Source: VRUE01 sp963715625 (lineage in GTDB: Bacteria > Actinomycetota > Thermoleophilia > Solirubrobacterales > 70-9). From it: a stretch of DNA of 64,000 bases. The notes beneath the pieces are model-generated. The model was not told the origin of the DNA. It did no database searches and was given only the letters and a program-made list of their open reading frames with translations. The DNA is taken from NCBI GenBank assembly GCA_963715625.1, contig OY970260.1, positions 558,001 through 622,000 of the forward strand, written 5' to 3'. Below, in pieces: positions 43,004 through 51,824 of the stretch. Within the stretch, counting starts at the first letter, position 1. The number at the start of each line of letters is the position of its first letter. The position numbers and the translations under genes were made by a program.

Positions 43004-43525
43004 CTACGTGAACTTGGACGGTTCGAAGCGGCAGTAGCGGAATTCGAAGCCGAGCACCTGGTTGTTGGCGAGGTTGGCGTTGTGTTCGAGCTTGATCACC
43101 ATCCCCAGGGCTCCGTTCTTGTCCCCGGCGTTGAGCTTCTTGGCCGTCTTCTGGAAGAGGTTCGCCTCGACTTCGACGTACTTCAGCCACTTGGCGAGCT
43201 TGGTCTGGTCGGCCGGGGGCTGGGGAACGGCATTCAGTTCCCCATGCGTCTTGCGCAGGGCGGTGGCGGCGCGCGAGAACTGGCCGGCCGCCGCCTTCAG
43301 CTTGCCCGCTTTGACCTTGCCGCGAACCCCCTTGAGGATCCGTTCGTTGGCCTGCGTGTTGGCCTTGCAGATCGGCTCGACGGCTTCCTTGTAGGCCTCC
43401 CGTTCCGCATCGTCCGCCTGTGCGACCGGCAGGGCCACGATCGCCATCGCCACGACAACCGCACTCAACAGGCCGAAGCTCTTCTTCCCCACCGCGTGTC
43501 TCCCTCTCTTCGCATTGCGTCCCAT
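43004..43525 (-). CDS. Secreted helical protein of unknown function
   Basis: 173 residues. Basic N-terminus (MGRNAKRGRHAVGKKSFG) and a hydrophobic signal peptide (LLSAVVVAMAIVALPVAQAD) ending near residue 38. The mature part is helical, with two Cys: ICKAN near the start and FRYCRF near the end. It resembles small secreted proteins seen repeatedly in Solirubrobacterales, but no function is known. Single gene, separated from the tRNA by 126 bp. Confidence 0.7.
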   Translation of the reverse strand: MGRNAKRGRHAVGKKSFGLLSAVVVAMAIVALPVAQADDAEREAYKEAVEPICKANTQANERILKGVRGKVKAGKLKAAAGQFSRAATALRKTHGELNAVPQPPADQTKLAKWLKYVEVEANLFQKTAKKLNAGDKNGALGMVIKLEHNANLANNQVLGFEFRYCRFEPSKFT

Positions 43526-43632
43526 GCGCCCATCGTCTCAAACACGACGGTTCCCTCAGAGGTTCGGCATCTTAAGGGCAGGTTGAGAAAGCGAGGGCCG
43601 GTAATGGCTGTCGGGGAGACGCCGGGCGCACC

Positions 43633-43899
43633 TCAGCGCAGCGTCAAGCGCACCGCCGCGGTCGCGGGCGACGTCCCTGGCATGCGGGCAACCACCGTCA
43701 CCTCGTATCGCTGACCCTCTGCACGGCACGCAGCGCGTGCATCGGGACCGTCGCGCGACCGTTGCGAGCGCGGGCCGCGCCGGCCGCGTAGAGGCGGCCA
43801 CCACGAGAGAGGCGAACCCCGACCGCTCTCACCCGCGAGGCGGAGGCTGAGGCGAACTTCACCTTGCACGTGACCTTGACCTTGTTCTTCTTCTGCTTC
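43633..43899 (-). pseudogene. C-terminal fragment of a secreted Ig-like protein, frameshifted
   Basis: One frame reads KQKKNKVKVTCKVKFASASA, then RVRAVGVRLSRGGRLYAAGA. A second frame continues GQRYEVTVVARMPGTSPATA to AVRLTLR. This matches the closing beta-domain of many exported proteins in this group. A stop lies just before KQKKNK, and no N-terminal part or signal peptide exists, so it is a remnant. Confidence 0.5.
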
Positions 43900-44137
43900 T
43901 AGACCGTGCAGGTGACCTCAGGGCACAGGCGGCAAGGGCAACGGGGATTCGCATGGCCCTACGATCACCGCTGCGGCGCCCGCACGTATCCGCCCGAACC
44001 CGCCAACTTCATTGCGGCTTTGCCGCATCGCGGCGAAGGACGAGGCGTCAATCGAGAGAACGGAGAGGGTGGGATCAATCCGATCGCGACGGGCCTGCGA
44101 TCATCGCTCGGAGACGACAACGGCGAAAGGAGCTTTC

Positions 44138-44641
44138 GTGCAACCGAGTTCGAGCTCAGACATCCTCTCCGACGAGCGGGCCGGCAAGCGCGCCGAGATC
44201 GTCGAGCTGCTGACCGCCGCCTACTGGATGGAGATCGAGACGGTGATGAGCTACATCGCCAACTCAACCAACCCCGACGGGGTGCGAGCGCGCGAGGTCG
44301 CCGACTCGCTTGCCGCGGACGTCGCCGAGGAGCTCGGCCACGCCCAGGCGTTCGCGCGACGCATCAAGGAGCTCTACGGGGTCGTCCCGGGCTCGGCGGA
44401 CTTCCGCGCGACGCAGGACTCCCTGCAGCCGCCGGCCGACCCACTCGACCTCGCCCACGTCATTCGCGGCGTGATCGACGCCGAGCGCGGCGCGATCGAG
44501 CACTACAGCCGGATCATCGAGGCGACCGACGGCGTCGACCCGGTGACCCAGGACATGCTGACGACGATCCTCGCCGACGAGCAGAACCACCTGCGCACCT
44601 TCGAGGGCTTCCTGCGCGAGTACGAGGCAGACCGGGACTGA
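44138..44641 (+). CDS. Ferritin-like four-helix protein
   Basis: 167 residues from GTG 44138, with AAGGAG upstream. Helices carry ferritin-type carboxylate/His motifs: EIETVMSYIANST, AEELGHAQAFARRIKELYG, DAERGAIEHYSRIIE and ILADEQNHLRTFEGFL. The E...ExxH...E...ExxH pattern fits a di-iron site as in bacterioferritin-like or ferritin-like-superfamily proteins. It may store iron or act in oxidative stress. Single gene, convergent with the copper operon, with a 22-bp hairpin between. Confidence 0.85.
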   Translation: MQPSSSSDILSDERAGKRAEIVELLTAAYWMEIETVMSYIANSTNPDGVRAREVADSLAADVAEELGHAQAFARRIKELYGVVPGSADFRATQDSLQPPADPLDLAHVIRGVIDAERGAIEHYSRIIEATDGVDPVTQDMLTTILADEQNHLRTFEGFLREYEADRD

Positions 44642-44654
44642 GCCGGCTGGCACG

Positions 44655-44703
44655 CTTCCGGTGCGCCTTATCCCCGTATTACGGGGATAAGGCGCACCGG
44701 AAG
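44655..44703. terminator. 22-bp perfect hairpin between convergent genes
   Basis: Arms CTTCCGGTGCGCCTTATCCC-CG (44655-44676) and its complement (44682-44703) with a 5-nt TATTA loop. It lies between the ferritin-like gene and the CopC-CopD gene; probably bidirectional. Confidence 0.8.
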
Positions 44704-44718
44704 GTCAGCCCGCGGCGG

Positions 44719-46461
44719 TCAGCGCACCGGGACCCCGATCGTGGCTTCGTACTGGTCGAAGGCCGAGACGCGGGCGGTCACCTCGATCTCCCACTCGCCC
44801 GCGACGCTGAGGGGTGCGCCCTGGACCGTGTAGTGGCCGGGGCCGGAGCGCTGCGGCTTCAGGCTCAGCGGACCGATCGACTCCTCGGGCTGGGTCGCCG
44901 TCACCGTGAGCTCGCGGACGCGGGTGAACTGGGAGCCGCTGCGGGCGTCGAACAGGTAGAGGTGGACCTGGTTGGAGCCGGCCCGGGCCGGGTCGACGGT
45001 CAGCTCCAGCTCGGCCGGGCCGAGTGCGGCGCTGGCCGAGAACGGCCCCGTCCGGCCCGCGATCGCGGGGGCGTAGCCGGCGAGCGCCGCGGTCACGCCG
45101 AGGACGACTACGAGCAGGGCCACCTCCGAGCGCAGCGCCCGGCGCACGACGAGCCCCGCCCGCCCCGGCGGCTCGCCGCCCGCCGCGATCCGCTGCAGGC
45201 GGGGCACGGAGCGGTAGCGGCTGTGGGCGCCGAGTGGGACGAGGAGGCAGACGGCGATCGCCAGCTTGATCAGGACCGCCCGGCCGTAGGCGGTGTCGAG
45301 CAGGTTGTCGAGGTCGCGCACGTAGGCATAGCCCTGGCCGAGGCCGGTGAGCAGGATCGCGGCGACGCAGAGCAGTGCGATCGGCGAGAAGCGTGCCAGC
45401 GTCGCGGCGAGAGCGCGGCTGCGCTCAGGCGCCTCCAGCTCACCGGTCGCGGCGGGGAGGATCGCCACCAGCGCCGCCAGGCCGCCGACCCAGACCGCCA
45501 TCGCGACCACGTGGACGACGTTGGCGCCGAAGAGCAGGACGACCGGGGACTGCGTGCTGGGGTGGCCGGAGAGGGCCGGCTCGAGCGCGACGAGGCCGAG
45601 CGGGAGGAAGAGCGCGACGGCTCGCCACCGCCGCCCGCGAAGCGCCGGCGCCGTGGCGAGGGCGACCGCGAGCCAGGCGAGGGCGGTGAGCCCCCAGACC
45701 GTGCCGAAGCGGGTACCCAGCTCCTCGCGCAGGATCGTCGCGTCGAGCGCCGATCCGGCGGACACGCCGGCCGCCTCGGCGGCGTGGAAGACCAGCGCGG
45801 CCAGGGCGCTGGCGATGCCGGCGAGTGCGGTGCCGAGGAGGACGATCCGCAGGCGGCGCCCGAAGGCGGGGCTCGCCCGTGCCCACCGCCCAGCGCCGTC
45901 GGCGAGCGCCGCCCAGGCGGGGCGAAAGGCGAGCAGGAGGAAGGCGAGCGCGCCGAGCGCGACGGCGAGCGCCGCGTACTGGACGCCGCGCGCGATCCCG
46001 AGGCCGATCTCGGTCAGGGCGCCGGAGCCGCCCCCGCCGACGAGCTCGGCGACCGTCTCCCGCGGGGCGCGGCCCTGCTTGCCGATCGAGAAGACGAACC
46101 CGCCGGAGACGATGTGGCCGTCGGCGGAGACGACCCTGTAGGTGGCGGTGTAGGTGCCGTCGGGCAGGCCCGGCTTCAGGTTGACGCCGAGCTTCGATCC
46201 CTCGCCGCCGGGGTGAAAGGCGTCGCCCTCCTCGACCCGCGAGCCCTCGGCGTCATAGGCCCGCAGCGCGCCGAAGTTGCCCTCGACCGCCTCGCTGAAG
46301 GAGAAGACGACCGCGCCGGGCTGTCGCTCCACCGTCGCCCCGCCCGCCGGCGAGCTGTCCTCGAGCGTCGCGTGGGCGAGGGCCGCGCTCGGGGCGAGGG
46401 CCAGCGCCAGCGCCAGCAGCGCGAGAAGGAGCGCTGACCCATTCCGCCCGATCCGCCGCAC
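44719..46461 (-). CDS. CopC-CopD fusion protein
   Basis: 580 residues. After a signal peptide (LLALLALALALAPSAALA) comes a CopC domain with N-terminal copper-ligand His (AHATLEDSSPAGG) and the second site SADGHIVSGGF. Then eight or more membrane helices of CopD type follow, including FGANVVHVVAMAVWVGGLAA, and a periplasmic C-terminal beta domain (~100 residues). Such fusions bind and import or transfer copper at the membrane (family knowledge). GTG 46461 overlaps the previous stop by one base. Last gene of the operon. Confidence 0.9.
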   Translation of the reverse strand: MRRIGRNGSALLLALLALALALAPSAALAHATLEDSSPAGGATVERQPGAVVFSFSEAVEGNFGALRAYDAEGSRVEEGDAFHPGGEGSKLGVNLKPGLPDGTYTATYRVVSADGHIVSGGFVFSIGKQGRAPRETVAELVGGGGSGALTEIGLGIARGVQYAALAVALGALAFLLLAFRPAWAALADGAGRWARASPAFGRRLRIVLLGTALAGIASALAALVFHAAEAAGVSAGSALDATILREELGTRFGTVWGLTALAWLAVALATAPALRGRRWRAVALFLPLGLVALEPALSGHPSTQSPVVLLFGANVVHVVAMAVWVGGLAALVAILPAATGELEAPERSRALAATLARFSPIALLCVAAILLTGLGQGYAYVRDLDNLLDTAYGRAVLIKLAIAVCLLVPLGAHSRYRSVPRLQRIAAGGEPPGRAGLVVRRALRSEVALLVVVLGVTAALAGYAPAIAGRTGPFSASAALGPAELELTVDPARAGSNQVHLYLFDARSGSQFTRVRELTVTATQPEESIGPLSLKPQRSGPGHYTVQGAPLSVAGEWEIEVTARVSAFDQYEATIGVPVR

Positions 46462-47132
46462 TACCAAGCCTCTTTGGCCGGGCCCTCGCCCTCGCCGCCC
46501 TCGGCCCCTCGGCGTCGCCGGACGATCAGCACCGTCGCGCCGCCCAGCACGACGATCGCCGCCCCGGCGACGATGAACGGCGTCTTCGAGGTGTCGGCGG
46601 GGCCGACCCAGAACAGGGTCCCGGCGATCGCCCCCTGGCGCCCGTCGATCGCGATCGGCACCCGGTAGTCGAAGACCTTGGTCTTGCGGCTCTCGTCCTT
46701 CACCTGGGGCGCGGTGCCCGTCCCCATGTAGTGCATCCGGTGGTCGTGCCAGACGAAGGTGCCCGACCCGTCGACCTGCTTCCAGCGCGGCGGCGCCTCG
46801 GGGTCGGCCAGCGCCGGCACCCTGGCCGCCGCGTAGCGGTCCTCGTTCAGGTAGGTGGCGGGAGAGCGCTCGTTGACCTGCACGGTGCCGTCGGCGAGCA
46901 CGCGCGCGTAGGGCTCGTCCTCGTAGCCGTAGATCGTCACCTGATGGCCGCTGCTGCGCAGCTCGAGCTCGCTGTCGTAGTTGCGGACTTCGATCTCGAC
47001 CCCGGGAACGCTCGGCGTCACCCCGTCGATCACCGAGCGGTAGTCGGCGTTGCCGCCGTGCGCCTGCGCGCCGGGGGCCACGAGGGCCAGCAGGGCGCAG
47101 GCGAGGCCCAGCGCTCGCGGCCAACGGCTCAC
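46461..47132 (-). CDS. Exported single-span protein of the copper operon
   Basis: 223 residues. GTG start in a 4-bp GTGA overlap with the preceding gene. Signal peptide (LGLACALLALVAPGAQA), then a His-containing beta-rich domain (SELELRSSGHQVTIYGYEDE, FVWHDHRMHYMGTG), and a C-terminal membrane helix (FIVAGAAIVVLGGATVLIV) with a basic end. The HDHRMHYM cluster could bind metal (inference). Found between YcnI/CopC-type partners, so a copper role is likely. Confidence 0.75.
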   Translation of the reverse strand: MSRWPRALGLACALLALVAPGAQAHGGNADYRSVIDGVTPSVPGVEIEVRNYDSELELRSSGHQVTIYGYEDEPYARVLADGTVQVNERSPATYLNEDRYAAARVPALADPEAPPRWKQVDGSGTFVWHDHRMHYMGTGTAPQVKDESRKTKVFDYRVPIAIDGRQGAIAGTLFWVGPADTSKTPFIVAGAAIVVLGGATVLIVRRRRGAEGGEGEGPAKEAW

Positions 47133-48289
47133 GGGACGACGACGGTGTTGGAGGTGGAGCGCTCGGCCCTTCCCTTCGAGGGGATGTAGACGACCTGGTA
47201 GCGGCCGGGCGCCAGCTTGCCGGCGCCAAAGCGGAAGCCGAACCGCCTCTTCTTGCCGCTCGCCCGCGTCGCGGTCGGGCTCACGTCCTCGGCCCCGAGC
47301 AGCAGCAGGCGGCCGGGCAGGGGCGGGCGCAGGCGACCGAGCAGGCGGATCGCGCCCGAGGGCCGCTCGCGCAGCTCGATCCGCACCACCGACTTGACCT
47401 CGACGGTGACGGTCGAGGAGGCGACCCCCTCGGCGACGGCGCGCAGCCGGGTCTTCTCGCTCACCGGCACGGTGGCCGCGAAGCTGCCGTCGGCGGCGGT
47501 GGTGAGGCGCGAGACCGCGCTGCGGCGCCCAGCCTTGCGGGTCAGCTCGACCGCGACCCCGGCGCGAGCCGGGACGACCCTGCCGGTGACCCGCACCCTG
47601 CCTCCGCCTTTGAGGCGGGCTGGGGCTTTGAGCTGCACCGCGAGGATCCCTTCGCCGGTCGGTACGCCACCGGCACAGGAGCCGACCACGTAGTCGGCGC
47701 CGCGAGCCGGGTCGGTCGGGCTGGTCCCGCCCGGCGCCTGGTCGACCCATTCGTGCGAGACGCCGTTGGTGCCGTCGTAGGTGAGCACGTAAGGGGCGGC
47801 GAGGAGCGCACCGGCGACCGCGCCGGTGGCGGCCGGGACGTCGATCGTCACCGTTCCGCCCAGGGCGGCTTTGACGACCTCGCCGCTGGCCGGGCCGGCG
47901 GAGGCGAAGTTGCCGACGGGGATGTAGGTGCCGTAGTCGTAGGCGATCGGGCCTTCGGAGGGAAACGGGACGTTGGCCCGCACGTATGCGGTCTGTCCCC
48001 CGACCGAGAACAGGAAGGCGAAGCCCGAGCCCTTGACTTCGGCGTCGTCGTGCTCGGGTTCCCAGGTGCCGGCGCGCACCTTGATCACCGCCTGCAGACG
48101 GCCCGCCGCCTCCGAGAACCAGGCCGAGAGCACGTCGGAGCTGGAGTGGTGCCCGTCGCCGCTGCCGTCGGCGATCTGGGGGACGCCGCCGCAGGGCGGC
48201 GGGGCGGCAGCCTGCGCCGGCACGGCGGCGAAGGCAAGCGCGGCCCAGATGGCGCCGAGGGCGAGCGCGGCCCGGGACCGGCCGGTCAC
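47129..48289 (-). CDS. Secreted beta-sandwich protein of the copper operon
   Basis: 386 residues from GTG 48289. Signal peptide ending PAQAAA. An N-terminal domain (CGGVPQIADGSGDGHHSSSD, with an HH pair) is followed by two Ig-like or carboxypeptidase-regulatory-like repeats (GRVRVTGRVVPARAGVAVEL, SFAATVPVSEKTRLRAVAEG) and a basic C-terminal strand. Overlaps both neighbours by 4 bp, so it is tightly coupled in the operon. Exact role unknown. Confidence 0.75.
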   Translation of the reverse strand: MTGRSRAALALGAIWAALAFAAVPAQAAAPPPCGGVPQIADGSGDGHHSSSDVLSAWFSEAAGRLQAVIKVRAGTWEPEHDDAEVKGSGFAFLFSVGGQTAYVRANVPFPSEGPIAYDYGTYIPVGNFASAGPASGEVVKAALGGTVTIDVPAATGAVAGALLAAPYVLTYDGTNGVSHEWVDQAPGGTSPTDPARGADYVVGSCAGGVPTGEGILAVQLKAPARLKGGGRVRVTGRVVPARAGVAVELTRKAGRRSAVSRLTTAADGSFAATVPVSEKTRLRAVAEGVASSTVTVEVKSVVRIELRERPSGAIRLLGRLRPPLPGRLLLLGAEDVSPTATRASGKKRRFGFRFGAGKLAPGRYQVVYIPSKGRAERSTSNTVVVP

Positions 48290-48945
48290 GACGACCGCCC
48301 CCGGCGCCACGCCAGTGCGAGAGCCGCGACAGCCAGTGCCAGGGCGGCTATCGCAAGGCCACGGGCAAGCCCGTCGCCCTCGCTCGAGGAGCCCTCCTCG
48401 CTCTCCCCCGCCGGCGAGGCCGCCTGCCCGGCGCCGCCGCCTGCCCCCTCGCCGCCCGCGTTCTGAAGCGGCGCGCCGGCGACGACCTCGGTGACCGGTG
48501 CGGGATTTTCTGAGTCCGGCGCTCCGATCCACCGCACCACCTCCCCGTCGGAGTAGTGCTGGAGCGCCTTCCAGTGCAGCGACCCGGGCCGGGGAGGCGT
48601 CGCCGCGAGGAAGGAGAGCTCGGCGAAGGCGTCGGGAGCGAGGCGCCCAGTCCAGACGATGCGGTCGACCGAGTTGTCGCTGGCCATGACCAGCCGCTGC
48701 TTCCACCCCGGCGTCTCGGCGTAGGAGTAGGGCAGCACCCCGGCCGGGACCTTCAGCTCCACCCGCGTCGTCTCCGCGGTGGCCCGCTCGCCGGGAACCA
48801 GGACGGTGAACTTGACCGCGTTGTTGGGGGCGGCAAGCGTCGGCGAGACCTGGATGTGGGCGGCGGCTGTCGCGGCGCTGCCGCCTAGCAGCACCGCGAC
48901 GACGCCCAGGGCCGTGCAGGAAAGCCCCAGTGCCCGCTTGCGCAT
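48286..48945 (-). CDS. ycnI: YcnI-family (DUF1775) copper chaperone-like protein
   Basis: 219 residues. After the signal peptide the mature chain begins AHIQVSPTLAAPNNAVKFTV, with the His that would be the copper-binding first residue. The domain includes RVELKVPAGVLPYSYAETPG and ends near LQHYSDGEVVRWIG with the conserved Trp. A Gly/Ser/Glu linker and one C-terminal helix with a basic tail follow. YcnI proteins bind Cu(II) on the cell surface (family knowledge). Seven bp upstream lies copC. Confidence 0.9.
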   Translation of the reverse strand: MRKRALGLSCTALGVVAVLLGGSAATAAAHIQVSPTLAAPNNAVKFTVLVPGERATAETTRVELKVPAGVLPYSYAETPGWKQRLVMASDNSVDRIVWTGRLAPDAFAELSFLAATPPRPGSLHWKALQHYSDGEVVRWIGAPDSENPAPVTEVVAGAPLQNAGGEGAGGGAGQAASPAGESEEGSSSEGDGLARGLAIAALALAVAALALAWRRGRSS

Positions 48946-48952
48946 CCGCCGT

Positions 48953-49327
48953 TTACCTCGTCAACCTGAAGCCGAAGGACCATTCCTGGCGGTGGCCGTC
49001 GGCCGAGACCGTTACGCCCTTTGCCTGGTAGCGGCCCGGCTTCAGGCCGGACTTGAGGCTGGTGCGCAGCCGGTTGACGTTGCGCGGATCGCGACCGCCA
49101 CTGCCCTTCGAGGCCTTCGCGCCGTCGGGTCCGAAGACCTTGAGCGTGCCGCTGCGGAGCGGGTCGTCGAAGAGCATCCAGACCGAGGCGAGCGAGGTCT
49201 TCGCCTCGCCGGAGGGATGGGTCTTGACGAGCTCGACGTGGGCCGAGGAGACCGGGGCCGCGATGGCGGCGAGCGCGAAAGCCGCGAGCGCGGCGAGCGC
49301 GAGGCGGGTGTTGAGTGAGCGATTCAT
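48953..49327 (-). CDS. copC: CopC copper-binding protein
   Basis: 124 residues, ATG with AGGAGG upstream. Signal peptide ending PVSSA, mature N-terminus HVELVKTHPSGEAKTSLASV with the first His ligand, and C-terminal SADGHRQEWSFGFRLTR with the Asp/His of the Cu(II) site. Small single-domain CopC. Operon partner of YcnI and the CopC-CopD fusion. Confidence 0.9.
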   Translation of the reverse strand: MNRSLNTRLALAALAAFALAAIAAPVSSAHVELVKTHPSGEAKTSLASVWMLFDDPLRSGTLKVFGPDGAKASKGSGGRDPRNVNRLRTSLKSGLKPGRYQAKGVTVSADGHRQEWSFGFRLTR

Positions 49328-49395
49328 GTCGAAACCTCCTGTGTCTTGGTTGAGGAAGCGGGGCGGGCCGTTCAGCCCGCCCCGTCCTGCCCTTG

Positions 49396-50340
49396 CTAGT
49401 GCATGTGCCCCCGCAGGCTGTTCAGCTGCTTGCGGAGCGACTTGATCTTGCGGTCCTTCTTTGCCTTGGCCGCGTTGGCCGCTTTCAGCTGCGCGGCCAG
49501 CGCGTCCCGCTCGGCGACCAGGGCCGTCTTCTCGCCGTCGAGGATGCCGTTCCGGGCCTGCCAGCTGGCGATCTGCGCCTGCAGGGAGCCGTTCTCGGAG
49601 AGCAGCGAGTTGACCTGGGCCTGGACCGGCTCGACCGCGGAGGCGATCGCCTCCGCGTCGATGACCGACGGGGTGTCGGATTTGTAGTAGGTGCCGCCTT
49701 TGCCTACGCAGAGCGCTTCCGCCGCTTCGGCTTCCTCGTTTTTTTCTTTCGTCGCCGGGTTGTCGCTGGGCAGAGTCGCCAGGTCGACGCCGGTTTCTTC
49801 CAGCACGACAGGGATCCATTTGCTCGGCTCATCGCCCAGGCCGGCCGAGCCCTTCTGCCAGGGGACGTAGTTGAAGAAGGGGTCGCCCTGCCAGGCGAGG
49901 ATCGCCGAGCCCGTTTTCAGTTCGGCCAGGTCGCAGGTGGCGTGCGCTTGAACATCGGTCTGGGCGGGGACGTAGGTCCGTTTCTCCTCGAACGTCATCG
50001 GCGTCGTCGGTGGTTCCGCCGAGGTGCCGTTGCGGTAGCCGCTCGGCATCGTCTTGTAGTTGATCATTCCGCCGCCGGAGACGAGCCCGTTGCTCTCGGC
50101 GAAGGCCTTGGCCCAGCCGTCGTTGGCGATCGCGTACTGCGTCTGGGTGTTGAGGCCGGTGCCGGTTTTGTCCGATTCGTAGGTGATGCCCGGAGTCGCC
50201 AGCTTCGCTTCGACCGTGTAGACGCCGGGATGCGCGGTGGCGCTGGCCGGGATCGCGAGGGCCAGAGCGGCGAGGACGCCGAGCGCCGCCCGCAGCCTGC
50301 CCAAGCTGGTCGGGCTGGTGGACATGTCGTTCTGTGACAT
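49396..50340 (-). CDS. Secreted protein with C-terminal coiled coil
   Basis: 314 residues. Signal peptide (LRAALGVLAALALAIPASATA), a His next to the cut (AHPGVYTVEAKLATPG), a soluble domain with two Cys (ATCDLAEL, ALCVGKGG), and a long coiled coil from about 225 (VQAQVNSLLSENGSLQAQIA) to a basic tail with GHMH at the end. First or second gene of the copper operon; the terminal His residues could bind metal (inference). No family recognised. Confidence 0.7.
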   Translation of the reverse strand: MSQNDMSTSPTSLGRLRAALGVLAALALAIPASATAHPGVYTVEAKLATPGITYESDKTGTGLNTQTQYAIANDGWAKAFAESNGLVSGGGMINYKTMPSGYRNGTSAEPPTTPMTFEEKRTYVPAQTDVQAHATCDLAELKTGSAILAWQGDPFFNYVPWQKGSAGLGDEPSKWIPVVLEETGVDLATLPSDNPATKEKNEEAEAAEALCVGKGGTYYKSDTPSVIDAEAIASAVEPVQAQVNSLLSENGSLQAQIASWQARNGILDGEKTALVAERDALAAQLKAANAAKAKKDRKIKSLRKQLNSLRGHMH

Positions 50341-50446
50341 GGGAATTCCTTTCGTCAGTTCGCGCTCGCCGCAGGTCGCGGCGAGTGCGTGTCGGGCGCC
50401 GCAACGGACCGCCGGCCCGGAGGTCAGGCGGCTCGGCGCTGCGGCG

Positions 50447-50782
50447 CTAGATCGAGGGAGACGAAAGGAGCGGCGGGCCGCGCAGCTGGCGAGTGCCGGC
50501 CAGCAGGAGGAGCGTCTTGCGGATCGCAGCGACGTCGCGCTGCGCAGGAAGGTCGAACGAGACCGGGCGTGGCTTGGGCCGCCGGAAGCGCTCCGCGAGG
50601 CGGGCGATCAGCTCCTCGCCCGGGTAGCGGTTGAACGCCAGCGCGACCGCGAGCAGGATCGCCGGCAGGGTGCCGAGGATCTCCGTCGGCCCTCCCGCCA
50701 GCCAGGCGCAGAGGGTCAGCAGCGCAGCGAAGATCGCCAAGAGAAGGGGAACCGGATTCAGCCGCTGCACCGCCCGCATCAC
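50447..50782 (-). CDS. Small two-helix membrane protein
   Basis: 111 residues. Two hydrophobic helices near the N-terminus (VPLLLAIFAALLTLCAWLAG and LGTLPAILLAVALAF) and a basic cytoplasmic C-terminus with ERFRRPKPRPVSFDLP. It is the first gene in line with the copper operon, 106 bp upstream of the coiled-coil gene. Function unknown. Confidence 0.6.
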   Translation of the reverse strand: MMRAVQRLNPVPLLLAIFAALLTLCAWLAGGPTEILGTLPAILLAVALAFNRYPGEELIARLAERFRRPKPRPVSFDLPAQRDVAAIRKTLLLLAGTRQLRGPPLLSSPSI

Positions 50783-50851
50783 CGCAGAGGATAGCCCTTG
50801 CCGAGAGCGGCTCGGGCCAGAGCGCTTCGCGGAGCCCGCTTCAGCAGCCGA

Positions 50852-51754
50852 TCAGGCGCCCCGATAGGCGCGGCGCAGCTCTGCCAGGTCGAACTTCTTC
50901 ATCGACAGGAACGCCTGGGTCACGCGGTCGACCTGCTCGCGGGTGCCGGAGGCCATCATCGCGCTCATCTCGGCCGGCACGACCTGCCAGGAGACGCCGA
51001 AGAGGTCCTTGAGCCAGCCGCACTGCTCGGCCTCGGGGACCGCGGAGAGCCTCTCCCAGTAGCGATCGATCTCGGCCTGGTCGGCGCAGTTGACCATCAG
51101 CGAGACGGCCTCGTTGAAACCGAAGTCGTGCTCGGGGGCGCTGTCCATGGCGGCGAACCAGCCGTCGTGCAGCCGGAAGTCGGAGAACATGATCGTGCCC
51201 GGCTCGTCAGGCTCGACCCCCTCGGGATAGCGGGCGACCTGGCCCCGCTCCGCGTCCGAGAAGACCGAGAGGTAGAAGCTCGCGGCCTCCTCGGCCCTGC
51301 CGCACACCTCGCCTGTGAACATCAGAGAGGGCACGATACCCGGCCGTGGGTCGCCCTCGGGACTGGAGAGAATCAGCTGCCAGGAAACCCCGTAGCGGTC
51401 CTGGATCCAGCCGTAGCGCTTGCTGAACGGGTACTCGCCCAACGGCATCAGCTCCGCTCCGCCCTCGGCCAGCTCGTCCCAGGCCCGGTCGAGCCGCTCG
51501 GCCGCGGCGGGATCGGCGTCCTCGAAGTTGACGATGAACGAGATCGAGGGGTTGATCTGGAACAGGGGCCCCGCGCTGATCGCCATGAACTCGTAGGAGC
51601 AGAGGCGGAATGAGACAACATCGCAATCGCCCGAGGGCGTGTCGGTCAGGGTGGTGACGCTGGAGATCTCGGAATCGGCGAAGACCCCGCAGTAGAGCTC
51701 GGCGGCCTCGCGCGCCTCGGTATCGAACCACAGGTGAGGGACGATCTTCTGCAT
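50852..51754 (-). CDS. VOC-family protein, PhnB/UbiG-like double domain
   Basis: 300 residues. Two vicinal-oxygen-chelate domains: the first begins KIVPHLWFDTEAREAAELYC and ends YGVSWQLILS. The second begins GIVPSLMFTGEVCGRAEEAA and ends FGVSWQVVPAEMSAMMASG. This is the pattern of proteins once called 3-demethylubiquinone-9 3-methyltransferase, now VOC/PhnB-like; catalytic activity is unknown. ATG at 51754 behind GGAGAT. Confidence 0.88.
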   Translation of the reverse strand: MQKIVPHLWFDTEAREAAELYCGVFADSEISSVTTLTDTPSGDCDVVSFRLCSYEFMAISAGPLFQINPSISFIVNFEDADPAAAERLDRAWDELAEGGAELMPLGEYPFSKRYGWIQDRYGVSWQLILSSPEGDPRPGIVPSLMFTGEVCGRAEEAASFYLSVFSDAERGQVARYPEGVEPDEPGTIMFSDFRLHDGWFAAMDSAPEHDFGFNEAVSLMVNCADQAEIDRYWERLSAVPEAEQCGWLKDLFGVSWQVVPAEMSAMMASGTREQVDRVTQAFLSMKKFDLAELRRAYRGA

Positions 51755-51824
51755 CGGGGGGTATCTCCGTCTCTGAGAGTGAACGGCACGGCGCAATCCT
51801 ATGGCTCCCCTGGCTGGGACCGCT

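Noticed and set aside
43906..46437. An 843-codon plus-strand frame
   Set aside because: It crosses the ferritin-like gene in the wrong frame and runs antisense to CopC-CopD; composition is low-complexity Arg/Gly/Asp.
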